Positions 1 through 8,484 of a DNA stretch of 45,660 nt are shown one piece after another. The stretch spans positions 1-45,660 of the forward strand of contig MGXX01000075.1 of the NCBI GenBank assembly GCA_001801515.1. Direction: 5' to 3'. The translations under genes and the position numbers were made by a program. The first letter of the stretch is position 1; each line of letters begins with the position of its first letter. Source of the stretch: Gammaproteobacteria bacterium RIFCSPHIGHO2_12_FULL_38_11. Lineage in GTDB: Bacteria; Pseudomonadota; Gammaproteobacteria; Coxiellales; Coxiellaceae. The notes under the pieces are model-generated. The model ran no database searches, had not been told where the DNA came from, and worked only from the letters and a program-made list of their open reading frames with translations.

Positions 1-28
1 AGGATGTGTATTTTAACTAAAAATCCCC

Positions 29-97
29 TCACCTTCGGTAAGGTGAATTATGATGCAACGAATCAGTGCTTCGGTAAGATTTTATTTTGATGCAACG
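29..97. repeat. Imperfect direct repeat with a small hairpin
   Basis: CTTCGGTAAG ... GATGCAACG occurs twice with a 36-bp period (33-60 and 69-97). The first copy lies inside a perfect hairpin, TCACCTT/AAGGTGA with loop CGGT (29-46). It lies downstream of the minus-strand gene at 138-698. Read on the minus strand the hairpin is followed by GGGGATTTTTAG, so it could act as a weak terminator. Seen directly; function is a guess. Confidence 0.45.
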
Positions 98-137
98 GGG
101 TAGATCGCTACAATGATGCCAACAACAACTGTTTTCA

Positions 138-698
138 TCATTCTTCAACACCCTCAGAACCGTTAGACTGCATTAGCGATTCCAAATGCGCAATGATGTC
201 GGTGTAAAACCCCGGATTGTCGGCTTGAAGTCGTTCTAAAATTTGCATTTGCAGCTCGCATTGTTCACTTGAGCCAAAATCCACAACCGTTTCGTTGCAC
301 TCATGTAATTTCTGAGCTACCGATTCATCAAGTTGCTCACGCGGCTTTGTTGTTAACTGAATAGCTTCGAGCAATGCGCGCGAGGCCTTTTGAGCTCGAT
401 GCACCACTTGACCATTTTCAATATGATAGTTTTCTAAGTAGGATTTCAAATAATTGCAAAATTCTTGTATGCCAGAATAAGAATAATAGCCTTGATTGGC
501 TGTTTCCATGTTTTGTTCTATATCAACAACAATTGCGTGACCTGTTTCAAACAGCATCAAATCGTTTTTATAGATAGCCGAATCTCGCAATTTGAACTTT
601 TGTAATTTTGCCATTCTTTCGGCTTGTTTCAAATATCGACGCAATAAAAATCGATAATCACCGATTGCTTTGGTCATGGTTTCCGAAAAAATGGACAT
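138..698 (-). CDS. Unrecognised 186-aa protein, candidate type IV effector
   Basis: I do not recognise a family. The protein is soluble-looking and rich in charged helices (about residues 15-45 and 80-115), with no signal peptide or membrane segment. The C-terminus is acidic and ends SEGVEE, a loose resemblance to the glutamate-rich tails of Dot/Icm substrates. The ATG at 698 is well supported: GGAGG lies 7 nt upstream (706-711). Upstream is a PmrA-type box with a TAGAAT -10 at the spacing seen for two other orphan genes in this window (see 741-773), so the gene probably has its own promoter and a leader of about 36 nt. It is divergent from the L,D-transpeptidase gene. The ORF is secure; the effector role is inferred from the promoter alone. 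Confidence 0.7.
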   Translation of the reverse strand: MSIFSETMTKAIGDYRFLLRRYLKQAERMAKLQKFKLRDSAIYKNDLMLFETGHAIVVDIEQNMETANQGYYSYSGIQEFCNYLKSYLENYHIENGQVVHRAQKASRALLEAIQLTTKPREQLDESVAQKLHECNETVVDFGSSEQCELQMQILERLQADNPGFYTDIIAHLESLMQSNGSEGVEE

Positions 699-740
699 GT
701 AAGTTGCCTCCGTTATGATATAGCAGGTTGAATTACCTAT

Positions 741-773
741 ATTCTACCGAAGCTAGCTTAAGGTAATATTAAC
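741..773 (-). promoter_or_regulatory. PmrA-like box and -10 of the 186-aa gene
   Basis: Read on the minus strand: TTAATATT, AC, CTTAAG, with the two TTAA starts 11 bp apart (772 and 761), then TAGAAT beginning 15 bp after the second TTAA (746-741). The first half matches the Legionella/Coxiella PmrA consensus cTTAATatT-N2-cTTAATatT. TAGAAT matches the sigma-70 -10 at five of six bases. A chance TTAA pair is not rare in AT-rich DNA; position and spacing carry the argument. Confidence 0.6.
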
Positions 774-893
774 AACCAGGTAGGTTGAGTAAAGTTTATC
801 CAGCCGGAAACGGCTTGCCAGCGTGCTTTTGACCAAAATTTGGTTAAAATCTCAAAATAAATGAACAAAAAAGGAAAAAATGAGAATACCCAC

Positions 894-899
894 TATACT
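894..899 (+). promoter_or_regulatory. Possible -10 element of the L,D-transpeptidase gene
   Basis: TATACT lies 41 bp before the ATG at 941. No convincing -35 is visible at 16-18 bp, so this is a weak assignment. Confidence 0.3.
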
Positions 900-940
900 G
901 AAATGTATAAACCAACCCTAACCAACGTGAGGAAATAGAG

Positions 941-1639
941 ATGAAAATTAATATTACCGTTTCTGCTTTAGCGGCGGCACTTTTAGTAGGTGGTTTGACA
1001 TTTAGCACAAACAGTTTGGCACAACGCTATTATGGTCAAAACTTGTGTGGCTATAGTGGGTTTAAATGCATAAAAGTAAGACATGGCGACACATGGAATA
1101 AAATGTTTCCTAATTCAAGCGAAAGAGAAATAGTTATGAAACTGAATCGAACCAACATGCCTCTGCGCTACCGTACTTGGATCGTCGTTCCGACCAATTT
1201 AGGCAGCATAACAGAGAAACAGTTATCCCCTTTCCCAGAGCACCGTAATACAAACGGCAAAAAGGCATTGGTGGTGAATCTAACATCGCAAGCATTCGGC
1301 GCTTATGACGCAGAAGGAAACTTAGTGCATTGGGGGCCAGTTTCAGGCGGGCGAGGCTATTGCCCTGATGTTGGACGCTCATGCAACACAATAACAGGTC
1401 ACTTCAAAATTTATCGTAAACAAGGTGAGGATTGCAAATCATCTAAATTCCCCGTTGAAACACGCGGCGGCGCACCAATGCCCTACTGCATGCACTTTCA
1501 TGGTGGCTTTGCATTACATGGTTCAACATTGCCCGGCTACAATGCCAGTCACGGCTGTGTTCGATTATTTTTTGATGACGCTAAGTGGTTAAACCAAGAT
1601 TTCTTGAATATTGGTACACCGGTTATCGTGTCACGCTAA
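941..1639 (+). CDS. Secreted L,D-transpeptidase (YkuD family)
   Basis: Predicted periplasmic L,D-transpeptidase, a family that forms 3-3 peptidoglycan crosslinks or attaches proteins to the wall. Residues 1-27 form a signal peptide ending NSLAQ. Residues 44-85 look like a degenerate LysM-type module (VRHGDTWNKMF...IVVP). The YkuD domain spans about 108-230 and has the catalytic signature HGS (193-195) ... SHGCVR (203-208), with nucleophile Cys206. Eight cysteines in the mature region suggest disulfides. TGAGGA (928-933) is 7 nt before the ATG. A perfect 11-bp hairpin follows the stop, so the gene is probably monocistronic. The family is secure; which L,D-transpeptidase activity it has is not decided by sequence. 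Confidence 0.93.
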   Translation: MKINITVSALAAALLVGGLTFSTNSLAQRYYGQNLCGYSGFKCIKVRHGDTWNKMFPNSSEREIVMKLNRTNMPLRYRTWIVVPTNLGSITEKQLSPFPEHRNTNGKKALVVNLTSQAFGAYDAEGNLVHWGPVSGGRGYCPDVGRSCNTITGHFKIYRKQGEDCKSSKFPVETRGGAPMPYCMHFHGGFALHGSTLPGYNASHGCVRLFFDDAKWLNQDFLNIGTPVIVSR

Positions 1640-1653
1640 TGGTCTCAATGATC

Positions 1654-1683
1654 AGTGTCAGTGTCGATTTACACTGACACTTT
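1654..1683 (+). terminator. Hairpin terminator after the L,D-transpeptidase gene
   Basis: Perfect 11-bp stem AGTGTCAGTGT/ACACTGACACT (1654-1664, 1671-1681), loop CGATTT, starting 15 nt after the stop. Only three Ts follow, so it is a short-U-tract terminator or a transcript-stabilising hairpin. Confidence 0.65.
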
Positions 1684-1742
1684 CCCTACACCAGCAATCA
1701 TGTAACAATTGCCAAAAATTTCTGAGTGAATGCCCATTTTCA

Positions 1743-2216
1743 ATGAATACACTTCTAAACGCTTTAAACAATATCGAACGTGATTGGCTGCAAAGTCCAC
1801 AGTCACTCACAAAGCGTTTGCGTGAATTCACACACAATAAAATCACCCATCATTTATTTTATGATGGCTGGGGAACGGCAGATAATCTGGCCTTAGCAGC
1901 ACTTTCAATTGATCGCACCATAAAAACTTGGATTCGCCGCATGGAGTGGCGATATGAAAATGAAATTTGGGTTCCCTGCAGTGTCATTATCCCTGAAACA
2001 TCAATCACAGATAACACACGAGAATTAAAAAATATCAAAAATCAATCTATCGGTGATATTTTATTTCAAGACAAAAAACTCATGCGTACTGATTTTACCT
2101 TTTATAAAAATTCAGAAAACAACTGGACGCGACACAGTATTTTTTATTTTAAACAACAACCTTTATTAATTATTGAAAATTTCTTACCGCCATTTTTTGA
2201 GAAACTATGCGCATAA
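1743..2216 (+). CDS. ubiC: Chorismate lyase UbiC
   Basis: Cleaves chorismate to 4-hydroxybenzoate and pyruvate, the first committed step of ubiquinone synthesis; cytosolic. The reading frame stays open back to 1611, but the ATG at 1743 gives 157 residues, close to the ~165 of the family, and begins just before the conserved DWL...SLTKRL stretch. Family landmarks are present: WIRR (the active-site arginine region), VPCSVIIP (the 'aRsviP' strand), IGDILF (the 'lG..LF' motif) and LLIIENFLP near the end, carrying the conserved glutamate. Overall divergence from the Escherichia protein is considerable. It overlaps ubiA by 10 bp, the usual ubiCA operon with coupled translation. Confidence 0.87.
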   Translation: MNTLLNALNNIERDWLQSPQSLTKRLREFTHNKITHHLFYDGWGTADNLALAALSIDRTIKTWIRRMEWRYENEIWVPCSVIIPETSITDNTRELKNIKNQSIGDILFQDKKLMRTDFTFYKNSENNWTRHSIFYFKQQPLLIIENFLPPFFEKLCA

Positions 2217-3058
2217 ATTCTTATATTCAATTAATGCGTTTAAACAAGCCCGTCGGCATTTTATTATTATTGTGGCCAACATTGTGGGCATTATGGATTG
2301 CTGCACACGGATTTCCCAGCGTTAAAGATCTTTTTATTTTTATCGCAGGCGTTATCGTCATGCGCAGTGCCGGCTGCGTTATTAATGATTTTGCCGACAG
2401 AAAATATGATTCAAACGTGCTACGCACAAAAAATAGGCCACTTACGTCAGGAAAAATACTGGCGTGTGAAGCGATTGCTTTATTTTCAGCATTATGTTTG
2501 ATTGCATTTACACTGGTGTTATTCACAAACTCACTTACCCTTAAGCTCGCTTTTTTTGCAGTAATAACAGCCATTGCCTATCCCTTTATGAAACGTTATA
2601 CACATTGGCCGCAATTTATTTTAGGTGTTGCATTTTCGTTTTCTATTCCCATGGCATTTGCCACTGAAATCAATCATGTACCATCCATCGCCATATTAAT
2701 CATGTTAATTAATATTTTGTGGACAATTATTTATGATACACAATACGCAATGGTTGATCGCGATGATGATGTGAAAATAGGTATTAAATCAACCGCCATT
2801 TTATTCAGGAAACAAGATCGACTCATTATTGGGTTATTTCAATTAACTATGATTATTTTATTATGCTTTCTCGGGTTTTTATTATCATTTACATGGGTGT
2901 TTTTCAGCGCGATTTTTATTTGCAGTTTACTATTTTTATATCAACAAAAATTAATTGTAACACGCATCCCGCAACACTGTTTTCAGGCTTTTTTAAATAA
3001 TCAATGGGTGGGATTGGTTATTTTTATGGGAATTTTTTTAAATAGCTTTTATAACTGA
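2207..3058 (+). CDS. ubiA: 4-hydroxybenzoate polyprenyltransferase UbiA
   Basis: Inner-membrane prenyltransferase joining the polyprenyl tail to 4-hydroxybenzoate in ubiquinone synthesis. The 283-aa protein has about eight or nine hydrophobic helices. Both diphosphate/Mg-binding aspartate motifs are visible: NDFADRKYD (60-68, NDxxDxxxD) and DTQYAMVD (177-184). RLNKPVGILLLLWPTLWAL near the N-terminus is the family hallmark. The start codon lies inside the 3' end of ubiC. After its stop come 174 bp with inverted TTTGGTGA motifs and the promoter of the next gene. Confidence 0.97.
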   Translation: MRINSYIQLMRLNKPVGILLLLWPTLWALWIAAHGFPSVKDLFIFIAGVIVMRSAGCVINDFADRKYDSNVLRTKNRPLTSGKILACEAIALFSALCLIAFTLVLFTNSLTLKLAFFAVITAIAYPFMKRYTHWPQFILGVAFSFSIPMAFATEINHVPSIAILIMLINILWTIIYDTQYAMVDRDDDVKIGIKSTAILFRKQDRLIIGLFQLTMIILLCFLGFLLSFTWVFFSAIFICSLLFLYQQKLIVTRIPQHCFQAFLNNQWVGLVIFMGIFLNSFYN

Positions 3059-3100
3059 TTGTCAGGTAGAGATGCCAGTTGCGATGGTCGGTTTTTAAAC

Positions 3101-3152
3101 TTTGGTGAAATCACCGTGATCCCTCACCAAATTAATTTGCTGAGTTTGGTGA
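3101..3152. repeat. Three TTTGGTGA sites in alternating orientation
   Basis: TTTGGTGA at 3101-3108 (+), its complement TCACCAAA at 3124-3131, and TTTGGTGA at 3145-3152 (+). GGTGAAATCACC (3104-3115) is itself a palindrome. The cluster lies directly upstream of the PmrA-like box of the 897-aa gene and downstream of ubiA. It could be an operator or a terminator-like fold. Confidence 0.45.
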
Positions 3153-3153
3153 A

Positions 3154-3185
3154 TTAAGATTTCATTAAGCTTTACCTATTAAACT
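3154..3185 (+). promoter_or_regulatory. PmrA-like box and -10 of the 897-aa gene
   Basis: TTAAGATTTCATTAAG (3154-3169) has two TTAA cores 11 bp apart. TAAACT (3180-3185) starts 15 bp after the second core, the same geometry as at 741-773 and 17159-17191. TAAACT matches TATAAT at four of six positions. This is the weakest of the three box sequences, but it is in a true intergenic region. Confidence 0.5.
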
Positions 3186-3232
3186 ACCAGCAGATTAGGA
3201 GGATACAAGAAATAAAACCACGAGATTATAGT

Positions 3233-5926
3233 ATGCGTCATGATAGAGATCCAGGTCGAATTTTCAAAAGCATCCGTGCGGATGAAATGGGTTTTTGGGA
3301 GAAATTTGCTGAGGAATTGGTAAATCCTGAAAACCCGCAAACCCGTTTTGAAAAACGCGTGGAATGCGATCGCCTTCCTTTTACAATAAGATTAAATTCT
3401 AAAACATCGCAATATGAAGTGGTTGAAACAGCCAAAGACCCAGCAACCCAACGTAAATCAAATCCGCTTTATTCGTTAACAGAAAAAATGTCGGTTACCA
3501 AACAACAATCTGTTTCATACGCCAATCCTAAAGGAGGTTATACTCCACCCGTTTTCGGATGGAATAAAGACAATAGAAAAGAATTATTAGTCGGTGTTTC
3601 GTTTACACCAGAGGATTGTTTGTTTTGGACGATGGCGGTTTACGATGTTGGAACGCATGCTCGCGCTAAAGATTTTCATACGTATAAAGATGCACAAACT
3701 TACTTGAATATTCAAATACGAGATAAGCTTTATCACACCTCATTAAAAGCTTTAGAGGCGGCCGGAGGAGAAAACCTAGAAAGCTATAATGAATTATTAG
3801 CAGGCTTAAAATGGAATTTAAATGGTTCAGCGCATATTACAGTATTTTCAAATAATTTAGAAAGTCGTTTATTAGCGCAGCTTCGTGCAGCTGATTTGCA
3901 GAAAAGATTAGAAGAAAAATATCCAGGCCAAAAACAGATTACTGTCCCTATTTCAATTTATCCTAATTTTGATTTTTACACACTTAAAATGCAACAAAAT
4001 GACTTAAATAATGCGGCAAAAGAAAAATTACTGCATTACGTTGCAGCGATGGAGCTTACCAAAACAGGCAGCATTACCTTAGCTGAAGAAGTTGATTATT
4101 TATTATGTTACGATTCACTCAAAAAATTAAGGAAAAAACTTGCTGATGATTTTTTAGAAAAAAATTATGGGAACATGGATCTTTATATATCCATGTATGA
4201 GCTAAACAGTGCGACCTCAAAAAACGCAACTGAGATTATTACGAAAATAACAGCGCGTGCGCTTAAATTAATTGAGAAATGTAGTGCAGATCAGCTAACA
4301 GTAGGATTTTCCAAAGAAATAAAAACGGGCGAGTATGCCAGTAGTACGGGTTTTTACTGGCTGATAAATGCGCTAAGTGAGGCAGTTTTTACAAGCACAG
4401 CTGAGTGTGCTACAGGAATAGCAAACCTTACGCTTAAAATAATTGAAAAATGTAGTGCTGACCAGATAGCAGCAGGACTTTCTAAGCAGGCGGATATTAA
4501 TACTGGCGATACGGGTTTTTACTGGTTAATGGGTGCGCTAAGCAATGCGATCAGGAAAAACTCAGCTGTGAGTCCCACAAAAATAACAGTGCTTGCGTTT
4601 AAAATAATTGAGAAATGCAGTGCTGATCAGATGGCAGCAGGACTTTCCAAGCAAGTAACACGCGGTGATTTTGTTGGCTCTACCGGTTTTTACTGGTTGA
4701 TATGCTCATTACAGAATGCTGTTGCCAGTGACTTAGCCGACGAAAATATCACAGAAATAAGAACGCTTGCAGATAGAATAATTGAGAAATGCACTACCGA
4801 CCAAATAGCGACACCATTTTTTATGAAAATAACAACGGGCTCCCATGCTGGTATGACATGTTTTAATTGGTTAATGAGAGCACTGTATTTGACTATTGAC
4901 AAAGGCTCAACTGCGAGTATTAAAAAAACAACAAGCTTTGTGCTTAAATTAATTGAAAAATGTAGCATTGACCAGATAGCAGCAGAATTTTTCAAAAAAA
5001 CAATTCTGAAGGTTAATTCTAACATTACGGGTTTTTACTGCTTGATGTACGCATTGAGTAATGCCGCTATCAACTCAGATGAGAATGCTACAGAAATAAC
5101 AACACTTATGCTTAAAATAATTGAGAAATGTGATGCTGATCAGATAGCGGCAGAGCTTTTTAGGAATGTAACATCTTTCAATAATACCATCACTACAGCT
5201 TTTAATTACCTGATACTTGCGCTAAATAGCGCAGTTGGTTTTGATAATTTAACTGAGAATTTTACAAAAATGATAACGCTTGCGCTTAAATTAATTGAGA
5301 AATGTAGTGCAGATCAGCTAGCAGTCGGATTTTCCAAGAAAATAACAGCGGACAGACATAAAAGCAGTACGGGTTTTTATTGTTTAACGCATGCACCAAG
5401 AGATCCGGCCTTCAACAACCTGGCCAAGAGTATCGCAAAAACAGCTGATGTTATTTTTAAGATAATGGCAAAGCTGCATTTTTCTAAGCAACTACATTTT
5501 TTAAAAGGATTAAACACAAAAGAATATCAAATCTTAAACAGTGTTTCTGTTGACAAAACATTTAATATTGAAAAATTAAAAGCAACAGTTGTTTTAAGAA
5601 TCTGTTTTTACATGCACTTAAATATTTCAAATGAAAATAGCGGTAATTCAAGTTACTTTAATTTCAAAACGAAAGATATAAAAACCAAACGAGCAGATGC
5701 AAAAAATTTAATGGATGGAATTTTTGACTGTGAATCGGCTGAAGAAATCAAACAGTTGATAGAATCCAGTCAAACTCCAAACAATGAAATAAGCAAATTA
5801 AACAAATCATCCATTGAAAAAATTAATTATACGCAATGTCTGAAAGACTGTATTTCAAAAATTGAAACATATGAAAGAATATTTCCACAGCAAAAATCAA
5901 CGCTCGCTTGGCTAGGCGTGTTTTAA
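3233..5926 (+). CDS. 897-aa helical-repeat protein, candidate type IV effector
   Basis: No family recognised. Residues 1-340 are a non-repetitive, mostly helical region. From about residue 343 to 740 come seven tandem units of ~55-60 residues with consensus LKxIEKCSADQ(I/L)AAGxSK followed by TGFYWLMxALSNA, then a degenerate eighth unit and a ~150-residue tail. Each unit looks like a pair of amphipathic helices, so an alpha-solenoid is likely. There is no signal peptide or membrane segment. Units 1 and 7 share 40 identical bases, showing recent duplication or conversion. The ATG at 3233 has only a weak CGAG site nearby; a perfect AGGAGG (3197-3202) is 30 nt upstream with no ATG/GTG/TTG at normal distance, so the true start is uncertain. 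A PmrA-like promoter precedes it. The effector role is inferred. Confidence 0.75.
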   Translation: MRHDRDPGRIFKSIRADEMGFWEKFAEELVNPENPQTRFEKRVECDRLPFTIRLNSKTSQYEVVETAKDPATQRKSNPLYSLTEKMSVTKQQSVSYANPKGGYTPPVFGWNKDNRKELLVGVSFTPEDCLFWTMAVYDVGTHARAKDFHTYKDAQTYLNIQIRDKLYHTSLKALEAAGGENLESYNELLAGLKWNLNGSAHITVFSNNLESRLLAQLRAADLQKRLEEKYPGQKQITVPISIYPNFDFYTLKMQQNDLNNAAKEKLLHYVAAMELTKTGSITLAEEVDYLLCYDSLKKLRKKLADDFLEKNYGNMDLYISMYELNSATSKNATEIITKITARALKLIEKCSADQLTVGFSKEIKTGEYASSTGFYWLINALSEAVFTSTAECATGIANLTLKIIEKCSADQIAAGLSKQADINTGDTGFYWLMGALSNAIRKNSAVSPTKITVLAFKIIEKCSADQMAAGLSKQVTRGDFVGSTGFYWLICSLQNAVASDLADENITEIRTLADRIIEKCTTDQIATPFFMKITTGSHAGMTCFNWLMRALYLTIDKGSTASIKKTTSFVLKLIEKCSIDQIAAEFFKKTILKVNSNITGFYCLMYALSNAAINSDENATEITTLMLKIIEKCDADQIAAELFRNVTSFNNTITTAFNYLILALNSAVGFDNLTENFTKMITLALKLIEKCSADQLAVGFSKKITADRHKSSTGFYCLTHAPRDPAFNNLAKSIAKTADVIFKIMAKLHFSKQLHFLKGLNTKEYQILNSVSVDKTFNIEKLKATVVLRICFYMHLNISNENSGNSSYFNFKTKDIKTKRADAKNLMDGIFDCESAEEIKQLIESSQTPNNEISKLNKSSIEKINYTQCLKDCISKIETYERIFPQQKSTLAWLGVF
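4259..5452 (+). repeat. Seven in-frame ~170-bp coding repeats
   Basis: Units start near 4259 and recur to about 5282, each opening with codons for LKxIEKC. Copies 1 and 7 are identical over 40 nt (4258-4297 and 5281-5320), exactly 1023 bp apart (341 codons), and differ by only two bases over about 55 nt. Middle copies are more diverged, which points to recent conversion or expansion between distant units. Confidence 0.85.
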
Positions 5927-5951
5927 CCTAGATCCTAAGTATATAACAGCA

Positions 5952-8324
5952 TTAAAAAATATCATCTCCTGATGCAACATGCCCACCACCACTTGCAGCT
6001 GAAACAGCAACCGCAGAGGCAACGACCGTGCCTGTTGCAGAGGCATTGTTTGCATACTGTGTTGGAACCGTTCCTTGCTGAAACACTTCCGTAATTGCAT
6101 TTTTTTCTTTTGCTGACGCAAGCATACCTGACGCTGGATTAATACGCGCAGTGACAATATTATCAGGTTGCGCCATCGTTGCTTCAGGTTGATCTGCCAA
6201 TGCCACTTTCATAAATTGTATCCAAATAGGCAATGCCGCTTTTGCCCCATATTCACGCAATGAATCATTGCTATTATCAAAACCAACCCACACGGTAGCT
6301 AAAATATTACTGTTAAATCCTGAAAACCATGCATCAACTTGATCGTTCGTTGTGCCTGTTTTTCCAGCCAAATCTGTGCGATCTAAACTTTTTGCCGCGC
6401 TTCCTGTACCCGATGTAATAACGGCACGCATCCCTTGCGTAATTAAATAAGCATTTTGTGCCGTAATAACTTGTTGTGGATGCGGCACAGTCGCCTCATA
6501 CAACACTTTATTATTTTCATCCACAATTTTTTGAATGAAATAAGGTTGCACACGATAACCGCCATTTGCAAAAACTGCATAACCCGCCGCTTCTTGCATC
6601 GGCGTAATAACACCACTTCCTAATGCCAATGATAATTGATGCGGCAATTGATTCGAATCAAATCCAAAACGTTGCAAATAATTTAATGTGTAAGGGACAC
6701 CGATCGCCTGTAATAGGCGAATTGATACTAAATTACGAGACTCTGCTAATGCAACACGCAAACGCGTTGGGCCATAAAATTGTTGCGTATCATTTTCCGG
6801 GCGCCACCATGCATTTTCACCGGAATCTCTAATCATAATTGGCGCATCATTAATTGTACTGGCTAAGCTATAACCTTTATCAAACGCAGCAGAGTAAATA
6901 AATGGCTTGAAACTAGAGCCCGGCTGTCTTTCTGCTTGTAATACGCGATTAAACGCACTCATTTGAAAATTAAATCCACCTTGCAATGCTAAAATCGCAC
7001 CATCACTTGGATTTAATACGACCATCGCACCTTGCACTTTGGGTATTTGCGTTAATTGCCAGCGGCTTTGCCCACTCAAATACGTAACATAAATTGCATC
7101 CCCTGGCGTTAAAATTTGACTCGCTGTTGTTGGTGCCGAACCAACATACCCACCAGATAAAGCGGGTTTTGCCCACGCCAAACCAGCCCAGGGAATAACC
7201 GTGGTATCTCCACTACCTAATAAAATAGTCGCTTGTTTATTTTGCGTAGATAAAACCAATGCCCTTTGCATACCATCAATTGTAGGCTGATTTTCTAACC
7301 ACGTTTGCCACAGGGCGCGATTTTGATCTGTTGGAATGCCCAAATTTATGCTGGGTTTTTGAAATCCATGGCGATTGCTATAAGCAATCAATCCTGATTG
7401 TAATGATTCTGTCGCCTCATTTTGAAGTTGCGATGAAATCGTCGTATAAACTTTTATACCAAAATCATAACCCCGCACGCCATACATCATCATCACTGAC
7501 TCACGCACCATTTCGGCAAGATACGGCGCATGCACTTGTGAACGCTCAGCGTGATAGCGTGCAGTAATGGGTGCTGTAATTGCTGTTTCATAAGTTGCTT
7601 TATTAATATAGCCCACATCATACATACGCTCTAAGACATGATTTCTACGTGCCAATGCATTAGTTGGATTATTCAGTGGATTATTACGCGAAGGTGCTTG
7701 CGGCAAGCCGGCAATCATCGCCATTTGTGGCAATGTTAATTGATCTAATGATTTCCCATAATACACATGCGCAGCAGCAGCCACACCATAAGCTCTGCTG
7801 CCAAAATACACTTTATTTAAATACAATTCTAAAATTTTTTCTTTACTGAATGTTTTATCAATTTTAATTGCCAATAAAATTTCTTTGAGTTTTCGCGTGT
7901 ATGTTTTTTGGGGTGTTAAGAAAAAGTTTCGCGCAACCTGCATTGTAATGGTTGATGCGCCTTGCACTTTATGACCCGTCGTAATTACAGCAATAGCAGC
8001 ACGAATCACCCCAATAACATCAACACCAGGGTGCGAATAAAAACGGGCGTCTTCAGTTGCTAAAATTGCTTGAATTAATTGTTTCGGTACTTGATTAATC
8101 GTGACAGGCGCACGACGCTTTGCACCATATTCTGCAATCAATTTACTATCTGCACTGTAAATTCGCAGTGGGATTTGCATATGCACATCGTTTAAGGTGC
8201 TCACGTTAGGCAACGCAAATTCCATATAGGCATACAGGCCACCGAAAATAATCGCCATCAGAAACAGTAAAATCATTAATGACAATAAAAATTTATTAAT
8301 ACAGTGACGGAATAATCGCAGCAA
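5952..8324 (-). CDS. mrcA: Penicillin-binding protein 1A
   Basis: Bifunctional class A PBP: polymerises glycan strands and crosslinks peptides at the inner membrane. It has an N-terminal anchor (about 12-35), a GT51 glycosyltransferase with EDARFYSHPGVD (catalytic Glu91), GASTITMQ (122-129) and KEKILELYLN (161-170), an OB-like insertion, and a transpeptidase with SSFK (Ser470/Lys473), SRN (529-531) and KTG (655-657). The 790-aa length fits PBP1A. The start appears to be TTG at 8324, since no in-frame ATG precedes the membrane anchor; AAGGA lies about 9 nt upstream. It is divergent from the pilus operon, the same mrcA<>pilM/hofM arrangement seen across gammaproteobacteria. It converges with the 897-aa gene with only 25 bp between. 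Confidence 0.97.
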   Translation of the reverse strand: MLRLFRHCINKFLLSLMILLFLMAIIFGGLYAYMEFALPNVSTLNDVHMQIPLRIYSADSKLIAEYGAKRRAPVTINQVPKQLIQAILATEDARFYSHPGVDVIGVIRAAIAVITTGHKVQGASTITMQVARNFFLTPQKTYTRKLKEILLAIKIDKTFSKEKILELYLNKVYFGSRAYGVAAAAHVYYGKSLDQLTLPQMAMIAGLPQAPSRNNPLNNPTNALARRNHVLERMYDVGYINKATYETAITAPITARYHAERSQVHAPYLAEMVRESVMMMYGVRGYDFGIKVYTTISSQLQNEATESLQSGLIAYSNRHGFQKPSINLGIPTDQNRALWQTWLENQPTIDGMQRALVLSTQNKQATILLGSGDTTVIPWAGLAWAKPALSGGYVGSAPTTASQILTPGDAIYVTYLSGQSRWQLTQIPKVQGAMVVLNPSDGAILALQGGFNFQMSAFNRVLQAERQPGSSFKPFIYSAAFDKGYSLASTINDAPIMIRDSGENAWWRPENDTQQFYGPTRLRVALAESRNLVSIRLLQAIGVPYTLNYLQRFGFDSNQLPHQLSLALGSGVITPMQEAAGYAVFANGGYRVQPYFIQKIVDENNKVLYEATVPHPQQVITAQNAYLITQGMRAVITSGTGSAAKSLDRTDLAGKTGTTNDQVDAWFSGFNSNILATVWVGFDNSNDSLREYGAKAALPIWIQFMKVALADQPEATMAQPDNIVTARINPASGMLASAKEKNAITEVFQQGTVPTQYANNASATGTVVASAVAVSAASGGGHVASGDDIF

Positions 8325-8431
8325 AGTGAACCATCCTTTGTGGTTTTTTAGATTATTCTACCACAGGAAACGCTAAGGAACATGTAGAAATGGGTTTAGG
8401 GACGTGTTTCTATGCCCATAGGACTACGGTA

Positions 8432-8459
8432 TTGCTCATATTAAAAAACAGACTAAAAT
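8432..8459 (+). promoter_or_regulatory. Possible sigma-70 promoter of the pilus operon
   Basis: TTGCTC (8432-8437), a 16-bp spacer, then TAAAAT (8454-8459), 25 bp before the GTG start. Upstream in the same divergent region is a GGAACATGTA motif (8377-8386) that can pair with ACGTGTTTC to form a hairpin. Confidence 0.4.
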
Positions 8460-8484
8460 AGTTTTCTTTTTTTAGGACAATACG

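Noticed and set aside
758..773. Reading the PmrA-like box in the plus direction for the L,D-transpeptidase gene
   Set aside because: No -10 hexamer lies at the matching distance on the plus strand; the minus orientation has TAGAAT at exactly the shared spacing.
4259..5452. CRISPR array or other non-coding tandem repeat
   Set aside because: Units are ~170 bp, in frame, with diverged copies and coding character; no short identical repeats with unique spacers.
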